Source: Spirochaeta cellobiosiphila DSM 17781 (GTDB lineage: Bacteria > Spirochaetota > Spirochaetia > DSM-17781). From it: a DNA stretch of 64,000 nt. Positions 17,903 to 26,248 of this stretch are shown here, one piece after another (the first letter of the stretch is position 1; every line of letters begins with the position of its first letter). The stretch lies in assembly GCF_000426705.1 (NCBI RefSeq), contig NZ_KE384554.1, positions 124,001 through 188,000 on the forward strand. The letters run 5' to 3'. The notes beneath the pieces are model-generated. The model was not told the DNA's origin, made no database searches, and saw only the letters and a list, made by a program, of their open reading frames with translations. Made by a program: the position numbers and the translations under genes.

Positions 17903-19118
17903 TTCCAGCAAACTCCTTGTTGCCTGAACTTGTTTTAATAGGCTTATCACCTATTGAGGCAACAGCATTCCATTCTTCTTCAATAGTAAAATGCTGGGTT
18001 GCCATCTCCATTATTATCTTATCAACTTCTCTCTGAATATCTTTCTGTTGTTCGAAACTTTTGTCTATGTTGACACATTCTCTTTGAAAGTCTTTATGTA
18101 TGGAGATCACATGTTCTAGTATTTGTCTAATACTATCCTGAAACTGTAAATCGACAGTAATAGTTGATATGTCTTGTGAGATGCTAGACATGATGACTTC
18201 ATTATGACCATAAGATGTTTTAAGATTGTTAATTTGAGGCACCAAATCGCCCACAATATGATTGATGTCATTCTTAAATTCACCCAGCAATAATGAAGTA
18301 TCTTTTACTTTTTTATGCAAAGATTCAAAGCTCTCATCAATAGTATTGTTTACAGTATCAATAATTACGACAATTTTTTCCGCAATATCCTTTGATTTTT
18401 TGGATAAAGTCTGAACATTAGTAGCTATAACAGCAAAACCTTTCCCAAGACTACCAACACGTGCTGCTTCAATAGACGCATTGATGGCCAAAAGATTAGT
18501 CTGATCAGCTAAATCCGTAATATCCAAACTGAATTGATTTATACCTTGTACAGCTTCATTTATTAGTCTTTTATCTACTTCTAAATTGGAGGAAATATCA
18601 TTAATAGTTTGATAAATATGATCAATATCATCGATTTTATGATTAAGAACTTCTACATCTTTATTGATATCACCTTCTACATTAATCAAAGGTTCTAATG
18701 TTTTCCTTATACCTGCAATATTTTCCTTGCTATTCTTTGTTAAATCAAAAATATGATTAGTTACCGATAATATAGCGTTGTTTGTTTTATTTATAACTAT
18801 ATTAATTAATATCTCAGAGACTTCATTTATTTTGTTTATTAAATCTGTATTTTTAGTGATAATTCTATTGTATTCTGTAATCTGTTCTTCCCATTGGGTA
18901 TTGTCTTTTTGAGTATCAGAAATTGGTAAGTTATTTACTTCCTGATTATCCTCATCTTCAAATTCTAATGATTCTTCAAGGTTGTTCTTTCTATAATAAT
19001 CTGATAGGAGAAGAAAACATCCAAACAGGAAATAAAAAGGAACACTTAAATAATGGGGTACAAATACAGATATAACAGTAATAAATACTAATATAATTAG
19101 CTTAATAATAAGAATCAT
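17886..19118 (-). CDS. MCP-like chemotaxis signalling protein without sensor domain
   Basis: 410 residues. Two closely spaced hydrophobic helices (about 1-38) form a membrane hairpin with almost no periplasmic loop. A linker and coiled coil follow, then the receptor hairpin tip (about 203-245) with DLADQTNLLAINASIEAAR and KGFAVIA. There is no HAMP, PAS or periplasmic ligand domain, so it may sense a membrane or cytoplasmic signal, or work as a structural receptor. First gene of the che operon. The C-terminus (GNVELF) lacks a CheR-docking pentapeptide. Confidence 0.85.
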   Translation of the reverse strand: MILIIKLIILVFITVISVFVPHYLSVPFYFLFGCFLLLSDYYRKNNLEESLEFEDEDNQEVNNLPISDTQKDNTQWEEQITEYNRIITKNTDLINKINEVSEILINIVINKTNNAILSVTNHIFDLTKNSKENIAGIRKTLEPLINVEGDINKDVEVLNHKIDDIDHIYQTINDISSNLEVDKRLINEAVQGINQFSLDITDLADQTNLLAINASIEAARVGSLGKGFAVIATNVQTLSKKSKDIAEKIVVIIDTVNNTIDESFESLHKKVKDTSLLLGEFKNDINHIVGDLVPQINNLKTSYGHNEVIMSSISQDISTITVDLQFQDSIRQILEHVISIHKDFQRECVNIDKSFEQQKDIQREVDKIIMEMATQHFTIEEEWNAVASIGDKPIKTSSGNKEFAGNVELF

Positions 19119-19184
19119 AATCTAATTATTATTTAGAACCAGTTGGTCTTCAACTTTTTTCTTTCCGGGATAATTTATTTCTGT

Positions 19185-19200
19185 TATACTTAAAGAAGGA
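19185..19200 (+). promoter_or_regulatory. Putative -10 box and Shine-Dalgarno of the CoA-binding protein gene
   Basis: TATACT (19185-19190) followed by AAGGAG (about 19196-19201), the latter 6 bases before ATG 19208. The predicted transcription start falls at or inside the Shine-Dalgarno, so the leader would be very short. No good -35 was found at normal spacing. Confidence 0.35.
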
Positions 19201-19207
19201 GAACGGA

Positions 19208-19576
19208 ATGAATGTAGCTGTATTAGGAGCAAGTCCAAAGACAGAAAGATATAGTAATAAAGCTATCAAATTATTAGTGGATAAAGGTCATACTGTATTC
19301 CCCATCAACCCTATACATGAGAGTATTGAGAATTTAAAGACAGTAAAAAAACCAAGTGATTTAAAGAAAATGGGCATACATACTCTGACAGTTTATGTTG
19401 GTCCTAACAACATTTCTCCTCTTATAGATGATATTATAGACCTGAATCCACACAGAATTATTTTAAATCCAGGAACAGAATCAGAAGAATTGAAACAAGC
19501 ACTGAATAAGGCTAATATAAATTACTTGGAAGCATGTACATTAGTAATGCTTAAAACAAATCAATTTGAGGACTAG
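19208..19576 (+). CDS. CoA-binding-domain protein (YccU-like)
   Basis: 122 residues, one Rossmann-like CoA-binding domain of the YccU type: N-terminal VAVLGASPKTERYSNKA loop, then HTVFPINP and HRIILNPGTES strands. Such stand-alone proteins bind CoA or nucleotides and their exact role is unknown. A strong Shine-Dalgarno precedes the ATG by 6 bases. Gene order with the glutaredoxin (3-base gap) and the FTR-like gene suggests a shared thiol or redox theme. Confidence 0.82.
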   Translation: MNVAVLGASPKTERYSNKAIKLLVDKGHTVFPINPIHESIENLKTVKKPSDLKKMGIHTLTVYVGPNNISPLIDDIIDLNPHRIILNPGTESEELKQALNKANINYLEACTLVMLKTNQFED

Positions 19577-19579
19577 CAA

Positions 19580-19900
19580 TTGTTCAGCTATTTACCCTTT
19601 AATGAAGAAAATGGGGATTACAATGGACATGAACTCAAGCTCCTAGCCCTATCTACATGTGGTTTTTGTAAAAAAGCAATTCAATACTTAAATGATAAAA
19701 ACTTCCAGTTCAAATATATTTTTGTAGACAGGGTTGATCCAAAAATAAAGCAACAAGTAAAAGACGAGTTTATGAAACATTTTCATAAAAGATTATCGTT
19801 CCCAACTCTTGTTATTGATGATGAAGATTATTTAACAGGCTTTATTAGAGCCTCATGGGATAACAAATTTATAGCAAATGACAAAAGAACAACTTCATAA
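19580..19900 (+). CDS. Glutaredoxin-like protein (CGFC, TTG start)
   Basis: 106 residues with a thioredoxin/glutaredoxin fold and a dithiol active site Cys27-Gly-Phe-Cys30 (STCGFCKKA), a cis-Pro region (LSFPTLVIDD) and a C-terminal helix. Start chosen at TTG 19580 because GAGGA lies 7 bases upstream and no ATG precedes the active site. The 3' end overlaps the FTR-like gene by 23 bases. It is probably the electron acceptor or partner of that FTR catalytic protein (inference from overlap). Confidence 0.82.
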   Translation: MFSYLPFNEENGDYNGHELKLLALSTCGFCKKAIQYLNDKNFQFKYIFVDRVDPKIKQQVKDEFMKHFHKRLSFPTLVIDDEDYLTGFIRASWDNKFIANDKRTTS

Positions 19901-20207
19901 TTACCTACAAAAACAAGCTAATCTTAACAATTGGATCATTAATTGGAATAGTGAGTTCACAAGTACTATTATAGATGGTTTGTTTGTGAATTATAGCCGT
20001 TACAATTGCTTGTTATGTCCTTGTAGAGAATCTCATGAACAAAAGGGTACGGACCATGATATTTTGTGTCCTTGTCATTATGCAAAAGATGATATAATTG
20101 AATATCAACAATGTTATTGTGGATTATTTCTGCATCCAAATTCAGAAGATTTCTCACAAGAACCACAAAGCATCCCAGACAGGAGAGATGACTCCCTCTA
20201 TCTCTAA
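19878..20207 (+). CDS. Ferredoxin-thioredoxin reductase catalytic-subunit-like protein
   Basis: 109 residues. Cys-rich core with CPC (47-49), CPC (64-66) and CYCGLF (79-84) matches the catalytic (beta) subunit of ferredoxin-thioredoxin reductase, whose 4Fe-4S cluster and adjacent disulfide pass ferredoxin electrons to a thioredoxin-like protein. Tyr replaces the His of plant CHC, and an extra Cys44 is present. No variable (alpha) subunit gene is nearby. It is translationally coupled to the glutaredoxin, and its stop codon overlaps that of the convergent phosphodiesterase. Confidence 0.85.
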   Translation: MTKEQLHNYLQKQANLNNWIINWNSEFTSTIIDGLFVNYSRYNCLLCPCRESHEQKGTDHDILCPCHYAKDDIIEYQQCYCGLFLHPNSEDFSQEPQSIPDRRDDSLYL

Positions 20208-20758
20208 AGCTTTTTAACCATATATTCATGACCATCAAGTTTTTTTATAGTAATTGTATTGTTTTCGTAGATTCCATAAGTATTAGGGTGTCCATCTTTA
20301 GGAAGAGTGATAGATCCAGGGTTGAAATGAACAATCGTATTTTTCATATCGATCATAGGTATGTGAGTATGGCCTTGACAAAAAATAGTCTCCTTTTTGC
20401 ACAAGGGACTAGGTTCATTATTATATAAATGACCATGTGTCAGAAAAAACTCATGGTCATCAAAATCTAAAATATGGTAGTCTCCAAGTATAGGAAAATC
20501 TAAAACCATCTGATCAACTTCTGCTTCACAATTTCCACGTACACTGATTATATCGTTCTTTAATGGATTAATTAGCTCTATTACCTCTTTTGGATTATAC
20601 CCTTCAGGTAAAGGATTCCTAGGACCATGATAAAGAATATCTCCTAAAACAATCAACTTATACGGAATCTCTTTTTTATAGATCTCCAGAGCCTTCTTAA
20701 AATAATATTCCGACCCATGAATATCGGAAATAAACATCAACTTTTTTGTTTGGCTCAT
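20204..20758 (-). CDS. yfcE: YfcE-type metallophosphoesterase
   Basis: 184 residues of the calcineurin-like phosphoesterase family. Metal-binding motifs SDIHG (11-15), GDILYHG, RGNCE, THGHLYN and QGHTHIP are all intact and in the YfcE order. E. coli YfcE is a Mn2+-dependent phosphodiesterase of unknown natural substrate. An ATG five codons upstream exists, but ATG 20758 has GGGAGA 7 bases upstream and overlaps the preceding stop as ATGA, so I chose it. It is in an operon with the ArsC/Spx-like gene. Confidence 0.85.
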   Translation of the reverse strand: MSQTKKLMFISDIHGSEYYFKKALEIYKKEIPYKLIVLGDILYHGPRNPLPEGYNPKEVIELINPLKNDIISVRGNCEAEVDQMVLDFPILGDYHILDFDDHEFFLTHGHLYNNEPSPLCKKETIFCQGHTHIPMIDMKNTIVHFNPGSITLPKDGHPNTYGIYENNTITIKKLDGHEYMVKKL

Positions 20759-21105
20759 AATATTGTCTCCCATTGTTTTTCTTTAAACCCTATTAATATT
20801 TTATTATCAAATATCAACAAGGGCCTTTTTATGAGCATACCATTGGAAGATAAAAGTTTGTAGAGCTCTTCTTCATCCAATTGATCAATACGTCCTTTTA
20901 AATTTAGTTCTCTATAGACCATCCCGGAGGTATTAAAAAAACTTTTCAATGGTTTCCCACTCATAATATGGTATTTTCTTATTTCATTAATAGTTGGGGG
21001 ATTACTGTCAATGTTTATTAATTCAGCATTAAGACCCTTTTCCTTTAACCATTTTAATGCATTTCTGCATGTATTACATTTTGAGTAGACATATACTTTG
21101 TTCAT
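20755..21105 (-). CDS. ArsC/Spx/MgsR-family protein
   Basis: 116 residues with the thioredoxin-like ArsC fold. The N-terminus YSKCNTCRNALKWL gives a CxxC pair (Cys10, Cys13) typical of Spx/MgsR/YffB proteins rather than single-Cys arsenate reductases. RPLLIFDNKILIGFKE near the end is the usual family tail. It could be a redox regulator or a reductase; there are no arsenic-resistance genes nearby. It overlaps the phosphodiesterase gene by 4 bases (ATGA). Confidence 0.82.
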   Translation of the reverse strand: MNKVYVYSKCNTCRNALKWLKEKGLNAELINIDSNPPTINEIRKYHIMSGKPLKSFFNTSGMVYRELNLKGRIDQLDEEELYKLLSSNGMLIKRPLLIFDNKILIGFKEKQWETIL

Positions 21106-21176
21106 TGATAATACTCCTTATGCACCATCAGTACGCATCATATAAATAGAACAAGATTTTAACATAAATTTAATAA

Positions 21177-22442
21177 TTACATTAGCCACTGATACCAGAT
21201 AAACATGACTAAAAATCCAAACAAATAAATTAAACCCAATTGAGCAAGTAGCTTCCCTTTAAAGCCAAGTTTAAGATCACCTTCTAAATTGGTTTGGCTA
21301 ATAAGAATATAATTTAGTAATGCAAATATAGGTGTAGTAACAAATGATAATATCATGGCAAAATTGAGCATACTCATTAACGCAGAGGCAAAAAAAGCAA
21401 GAATGACAATAGCTAAAACACTAACAACAACAATCCAAATATTCAAATGAAGACCATTATCTTCAGTTTTATTCATAATTAATCTTTGTGATTCAGCTAA
21501 AGCCCTAGAATAACCATCAATAACCGTTATGGTACTACCATAAATACAAAAGAAAGCTATAGCTGCTATTAAGTAACGAGACCATTCTCCTATGGTGGAC
21601 GCATACATTCCAACTAGTTGTTTAGAAAAACCAATACTTGTAGAAGCAAACTCCTGACCATTACCATGCAGAACAAGAGCTCCTAAAGCCAAAAAAACTA
21701 CGGCTAAAATAGCAGTTCCGATATAACCAATATTAAAATCAAATAATGCGGATTTAGAAGTTACCTGAGCCTTCTCCCTTTGTGATTTTAACCACATAGA
21801 TGTTAATGAAGAGATCTCAATCGGTGCAGGCATCCATCCCATCATGATGACAATAAACCCAAAAGCGGACAATGACCATATTGTAGGAGTTTCGAAACTC
21901 TTTGGTGCTATAGGACCATTAATCATTGCAATCGATACAGCGACTAATGTTGTGACTACTAGTACTGCCATAATTACTTTAGCCAAACGATCTAAAGCTT
22001 TATAATGTCCTGCGAATAATAAAACCAAACAGGAAGCAAGAACAATTAAATCCAAGACCATAATAGGTAACTGCACAGGAAGAAAGTAACTTAGTAAACT
22101 TGCACTAAAAACTGTAAGTGCTGCCGTATTCACAACAGCGGCTGTAAAGGTAAGTACTGTAAATAACAATAAATAGCCCTTTCCCATTTTACTGTAGCCT
22201 TCAATTAAACTTTCTTTTGTACCTACTGTATATTGTACACCAGCCTTAAAAAAAGGATATTTAAATAAATTAACAAGTATTATTACTAGAGCCAATTGCC
22301 AACCATATATAGCTCCAGCTTTGGTTGACGAAACGAGATGAGAGCCCCCTACTGCTGCTGCTGCAGACATAATACCTGGTCCTAAAAGTTTAATCCTATC
22401 TTTGATAGTCTGATGACTATCATTAACTTTTACTTCACCCAT
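21177..22442 (-). CDS. Nramp-related membrane transporter with altered metal site
   Basis: 421 residues with about 11 membrane helices and Nramp-like helix 1 (LGPGIMSAAAAVGGSH) and helix 6 (GWMPAPIEIS). The DPGN of helix 1, which supplies the Asp and Asn metal ligands in true Nramp proteins, reads VGGSH here. The helix 6 MPH reads MPA, keeping only the Met. The transported substrate is therefore unclear and may not be Mn2+ or Fe2+. It is a single gene after glycogen phosphorylase, with three TGCTTAA repeats upstream. Confidence 0.78.
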   Translation of the reverse strand: MGEVKVNDSHQTIKDRIKLLGPGIMSAAAAVGGSHLVSSTKAGAIYGWQLALVIILVNLFKYPFFKAGVQYTVGTKESLIEGYSKMGKGYLLLFTVLTFTAAVVNTAALTVFSASLLSYFLPVQLPIMVLDLIVLASCLVLLFAGHYKALDRLAKVIMAVLVVTTLVAVSIAMINGPIAPKSFETPTIWSLSAFGFIVIMMGWMPAPIEISSLTSMWLKSQREKAQVTSKSALFDFNIGYIGTAILAVVFLALGALVLHGNGQEFASTSIGFSKQLVGMYASTIGEWSRYLIAAIAFFCIYGSTITVIDGYSRALAESQRLIMNKTEDNGLHLNIWIVVVSVLAIVILAFFASALMSMLNFAMILSFVTTPIFALLNYILISQTNLEGDLKLGFKGKLLAQLGLIYLFGFLVMFIWYQWLM

Positions 22443-22465
22443 AAGATAATCCTCAATAATTTAAT

Positions 22466-22499
22466 TTAAGCATATTAAGCATTACTTAATTATTAAGCA
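22466..22499 (-). repeat. Three direct TGCTTAA repeats upstream of the Nramp-like gene
   Basis: On the minus strand TGCTTAA occurs at 22499-22493, 22481-22475 and 22472-22466, that is at steps of 18 and 9 bases, 24-57 bases before the start codon at 22442. The regular spacing suggests an operator or a short repeat expansion; no known regulator motif was recognised. Confidence 0.5.
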
Positions 22500-22525
22500 A
22501 CAATAAATCATGAGAATATTTGTAT

Positions 22526-24973
22526 TTATTCTACAGAAACAGGCGCTATATCCCATATCTCTTTAGCGTATTCTTTTATTGTTCTGTCTGAACTGAACTT
22601 ACCACATCCAGCAATATTGGCTAATGACATTCGAGCCCATTTCATTTTATCTCTATAACTTTTATCAATTTGTTCTTGGGCTTTAACATATGACTCAAAA
22701 TCTGCTAGAATATAATAAACATCAGGTGCATTACCTTCTATTCCATACATAAGACTATCATATATTTCACGGAATATTTCTCTATGCCCTTCATTATACA
22801 TACCATCAACTAATTGACTAATTACTTTACCTAATGATGTATTCTTCCTACAGAAATCCCAAGGATTATAGTTACCAGCATCCTGAATCTTATGAACTTG
22901 ATCTGCAGTCATACCAAAAATAAATGCATTATCCTTACCAGCCTCTTGAAGAATTTCTATATTTGCTCCATCAAGAGTCCCAATAGTTAGTGCTCCATTG
23001 GCCATAAATTTCATGTTCCCTGTACCTGAAGCTTCCTTTCCTGCTGTTGAAATCTGCTCAGATACATCTGCAGCAGGAAAAAGCTTTTCTGCAATTGATA
23101 CCCTATAATTTTCAATAAAAACTACTTTGATTTTACCCTGTACTCGTTCATCATTATTAATTTTATATGCAACTGTGTTTATAAGCTTAATAATCTGTTT
23201 AGCCCGTCGATAGCCAGATGCAGCTTTTGCCCCAAATATAAATGTACGCGGATACAAGTCAAAATCAGGATTATCTAATATCTTATTATACAAGTACATA
23301 ATGTGTAGGACATTAAGTAACTGTCTTTTATATTCATGCAAACGTTTAATTTGAATGTCAAATATAGAGTTTGGATCAATGTTAATATTATATTTATTTT
23401 TTATATGTTGAGCTAGAATGGCTTTTTTATGGTGTTTAATATCCATTAGCTCATTTAAAACATTTTCATCATCTGCGTATTTGTTAAGAGAACGAATAAC
23501 AGCCAGATCCTTTTTCCAACTTATCCCAACGTATTTATCTAAAAAAGTTGCAAGCTCAGGATTTGCTTTTAATAACCATCGTCTTTGAGTTATACCATTT
23601 GTCTTATTGTTGAACTTTTCAGGGTACATTTCGTACCAATCTTTTAGTTCTTTAGATTTTAGAATTTGTGTATGAAGAGCAGCTACTCCATTTACAGAGT
23701 GAGAACCAACTATGGCCAACCAAGCCATTTTTACCATTCCATCAGCTACAATACTCATTCTATGGTGTTTTCCATAATCTTGGGGATATTTGAAGCGTAG
23801 TTTATCCAAAAAACGTCTATTTATTTCTTCTACAATCTGATAGATACGAGGAAGAAGATTATTAAACATTTCTATTGGCCATTTCTCGAGAGCTTCAGCT
23901 AATATGGTGTGATTAGTGTAGGCGAATGTCTGTGTACAAATTGCCCAGGCATCTTCCCAACCTAATTTTTCCCAATCCATAAGAATTCTCATCAATTCGG
24001 GAATCGCAACTACTGGATGAGTATCGTTTAACTGAATAGCTACATATTTAGGAAACTCTTTAAAATTTTCTTTATGTGATCTTTTAAAAGATCTAACAAT
24101 ATCCTGAAGACTGGCTGAGACAAAAAAGTATTGTTGTTTTAACCTTAAAGCTTTCCCTGAAGGACCAGAGTCATTAGGATAAAGGACACGACTAATGTCT
24201 TCTGCCATGTTGCTCTTTTCAACGGCCCTTGTATATTGCATATCGTTAAACAATTGTAAATCAAAACCATCAACCGCTTCAGCTTCCCATAATCTTAAAG
24301 TATTTACAGTTTTAGTATCATAACCAACAATTGGCATATCATAGGGCACAGCTCGAATGACTTCTGCATCTACTCTTTTAAAATTCTCTCTACCATCTTC
24401 TTCTCGTTCAACTATTACATGGCCACCAAACTTTACTTGGACTTCATCATCCACACGCTTTACAGACCAAGGATCACGTCTATCTAACCATTTATCAGGG
24501 TACTCTACTTGGTAACCCTTTTCTATTTTCTGAGCAAACATCCCATATTTATATCGAATACCATAACCATGTCCTGGAAGATCCAATGTGGCTAAGGAGT
24601 CTAAAAAACAAGCAGCCAATCGTCCAAGACCACCATTTCCCAATCCAGCATCCGGTTCTTTATCTTCAACAGCGTTCAAATCCAAACCCAAGTCATGTAG
24701 CACATCTCGTACCTCATTAACCATAGACATATTAACCAAATTATTACCCATAGCTCGTCCCATCAAGAATTCTGCAGACAAATAATAAGCTTGTTTGATA
24801 GCTTTACGTTCATAAGCTTTACGAGTATCCATCCAATGATCCAGAATGTAATCCATTATCGTTGAAGATACAGCATCATAGATATCATGTTCACTAGCTT
24901 CAGATAATTCTTTACCAAAGTGTCTTTTTAAACGAAAACAGATTTTTTCTTTCATAACATTCTTATCGATCAT
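22526..24973 (-). CDS. glgP: Glycogen (alpha-glucan) phosphorylase
   Basis: 815 residues, normal length for family GT35. The pyridoxal-phosphate lysine is Lys655 in EASGTGNMKFMANGAL. GNGGLGRLAACFLDS near 110, QLNDTHP and KRLHEYKRQLLN are also typical. It releases glucose-1-phosphate from storage glucans. AAGGAG lies 8 bases before the ATG. It is transcribed with its own leader; no other glycogen genes adjoin it, although a GH57-like glucan enzyme is encoded at 54096-56012. Confidence 0.97.
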   Translation of the reverse strand: MIDKNVMKEKICFRLKRHFGKELSEASEHDIYDAVSSTIMDYILDHWMDTRKAYERKAIKQAYYLSAEFLMGRAMGNNLVNMSMVNEVRDVLHDLGLDLNAVEDKEPDAGLGNGGLGRLAACFLDSLATLDLPGHGYGIRYKYGMFAQKIEKGYQVEYPDKWLDRRDPWSVKRVDDEVQVKFGGHVIVEREEDGRENFKRVDAEVIRAVPYDMPIVGYDTKTVNTLRLWEAEAVDGFDLQLFNDMQYTRAVEKSNMAEDISRVLYPNDSGPSGKALRLKQQYFFVSASLQDIVRSFKRSHKENFKEFPKYVAIQLNDTHPVVAIPELMRILMDWEKLGWEDAWAICTQTFAYTNHTILAEALEKWPIEMFNNLLPRIYQIVEEINRRFLDKLRFKYPQDYGKHHRMSIVADGMVKMAWLAIVGSHSVNGVAALHTQILKSKELKDWYEMYPEKFNNKTNGITQRRWLLKANPELATFLDKYVGISWKKDLAVIRSLNKYADDENVLNELMDIKHHKKAILAQHIKNKYNINIDPNSIFDIQIKRLHEYKRQLLNVLHIMYLYNKILDNPDFDLYPRTFIFGAKAASGYRRAKQIIKLINTVAYKINNDERVQGKIKVVFIENYRVSIAEKLFPAADVSEQISTAGKEASGTGNMKFMANGALTIGTLDGANIEILQEAGKDNAFIFGMTADQVHKIQDAGNYNPWDFCRKNTSLGKVISQLVDGMYNEGHREIFREIYDSLMYGIEGNAPDVYYILADFESYVKAQEQIDKSYRDKMKWARMSLANIAGCGKFSSDRTIKEYAKEIWDIAPVSVE

Positions 24974-25039
24974 TGGTATTACTCCTTATTTCAGGGTTAA
25001 TTATAATCATTAATATTCCAATTAACCAAAGTTATATTG

Positions 25040-26248
25040 TTAATTTTCTACTTTTAAATCATACAAAACAGGAATGCGTTTTCCATGGGTAAATAATAAT
25101 AATATGTCTTTTTGAAGTAAGGGGTAAACCGATTCATACTCACCTAGATTTATGAGTATAGTCTTTCGATTTGTATCATCATAAAAAAACTGACCATATT
25201 GATCCCTCTGAATATAGAGTGAAGAGGCAGGGACCCCATTACTCACTGGTATATTAATAAGGGGAATAGAATCTTTTATATTTGAAGGAGGTTTGATAAA
25301 GGTTCTTTTATTCAAATCAAAGAAGAGAATAACACCATCGTTGTATTGAAAGGAACAAATGTTTTTTCCGGTTAAATACTCTACATTTACCAATTTTACT
25401 GTCATTGCGTCCTGTGACTGATTAAGGGGTGACAAACCACTCTGGTCTATACTGTAAAAAATATCATTTTGTTTCACAACTGGAAGCTTAACAGGCAGAA
25501 TATGGTCACTTAGGTAATATCTTTCTAAATCAAAAAGATATAGCTGATTATCTTCACCATAACCATAAACAAAGCTTCCATCATTGCCCAGGCTTAAATG
25601 AGTTTTAGATAGCCATAATGGATATTCTAGATATTGACCGGTTTCATCAAATAAAAAACTAAAGCCTTCTTCATCTTGTGCTATAAAATAGGATTCATAC
25701 TGAAAGGCTCTCTTAAGTATTGATCCAACTTTCAATTGAATCTGATAACTACCTAGAGTATCAATTGTACCAACTGTTATGATATTTCTATTATTAAGGA
25801 CAAGTACTGTGTCATCGTTGTTTAAAGAAGTGAATATAATATTATTAAAAGGTATATAAGATTCTTCTACAAGAATATTATCATTATTTATATATTGATA
25901 TAGACCATCTTGAGTTGAAATCAAAATCGATTCATCAGAAAGAATAGATAGATTATTAATATTATAATCTCGCAAATCCCTCTTGATAATAGTCGAACTA
26001 TCAATTTTCACCTCATAAAGTACATTTTTAGTATCCAAAACAATTATCAAATTATCTTTTACATCAAAGAAGCCTGCTTTTATATCACTTAAGTAAGGCA
26101 GTTTAATAACTCCCTTATTCTGATAAAGCAGAAGACCGGAATCTTCTGCTTTATTTATATATCCAGATAAAGCTTTACTATATTTTGGTTGAGAGTACAA
26201 ATTAAAACTAAGAAGGAATAGAAATATGACTATCCAACTTTTCATCAT
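25040..26248 (-). CDS. Secreted repeat protein, propeller-like, unknown function
   Basis: 402 residues with a signal peptide (2-20, ending NLYS). The mature part is built of short beta repeats with the look of a beta-propeller (for example LSILSDESILISTQDGLYQY and SLGNDGSFVYGYGEDNQLYLF). No enzyme motif is seen. Its start overlaps the parC stop as ATGA, which is odd for a secreted protein and implies co-expression with topoisomerase IV. Family not recognised. Confidence 0.65.
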   Translation of the reverse strand: MMKSWIVIFLFLLSFNLYSQPKYSKALSGYINKAEDSGLLLYQNKGVIKLPYLSDIKAGFFDVKDNLIIVLDTKNVLYEVKIDSSTIIKRDLRDYNINNLSILSDESILISTQDGLYQYINNDNILVEESYIPFNNIIFTSLNNDDTVLVLNNRNIITVGTIDTLGSYQIQLKVGSILKRAFQYESYFIAQDEEGFSFLFDETGQYLEYPLWLSKTHLSLGNDGSFVYGYGEDNQLYLFDLERYYLSDHILPVKLPVVKQNDIFYSIDQSGLSPLNQSQDAMTVKLVNVEYLTGKNICSFQYNDGVILFFDLNKRTFIKPPSNIKDSIPLINIPVSNGVPASSLYIQRDQYGQFFYDDTNRKTILINLGEYESVYPLLQKDILLLFTHGKRIPVLYDLKVEN

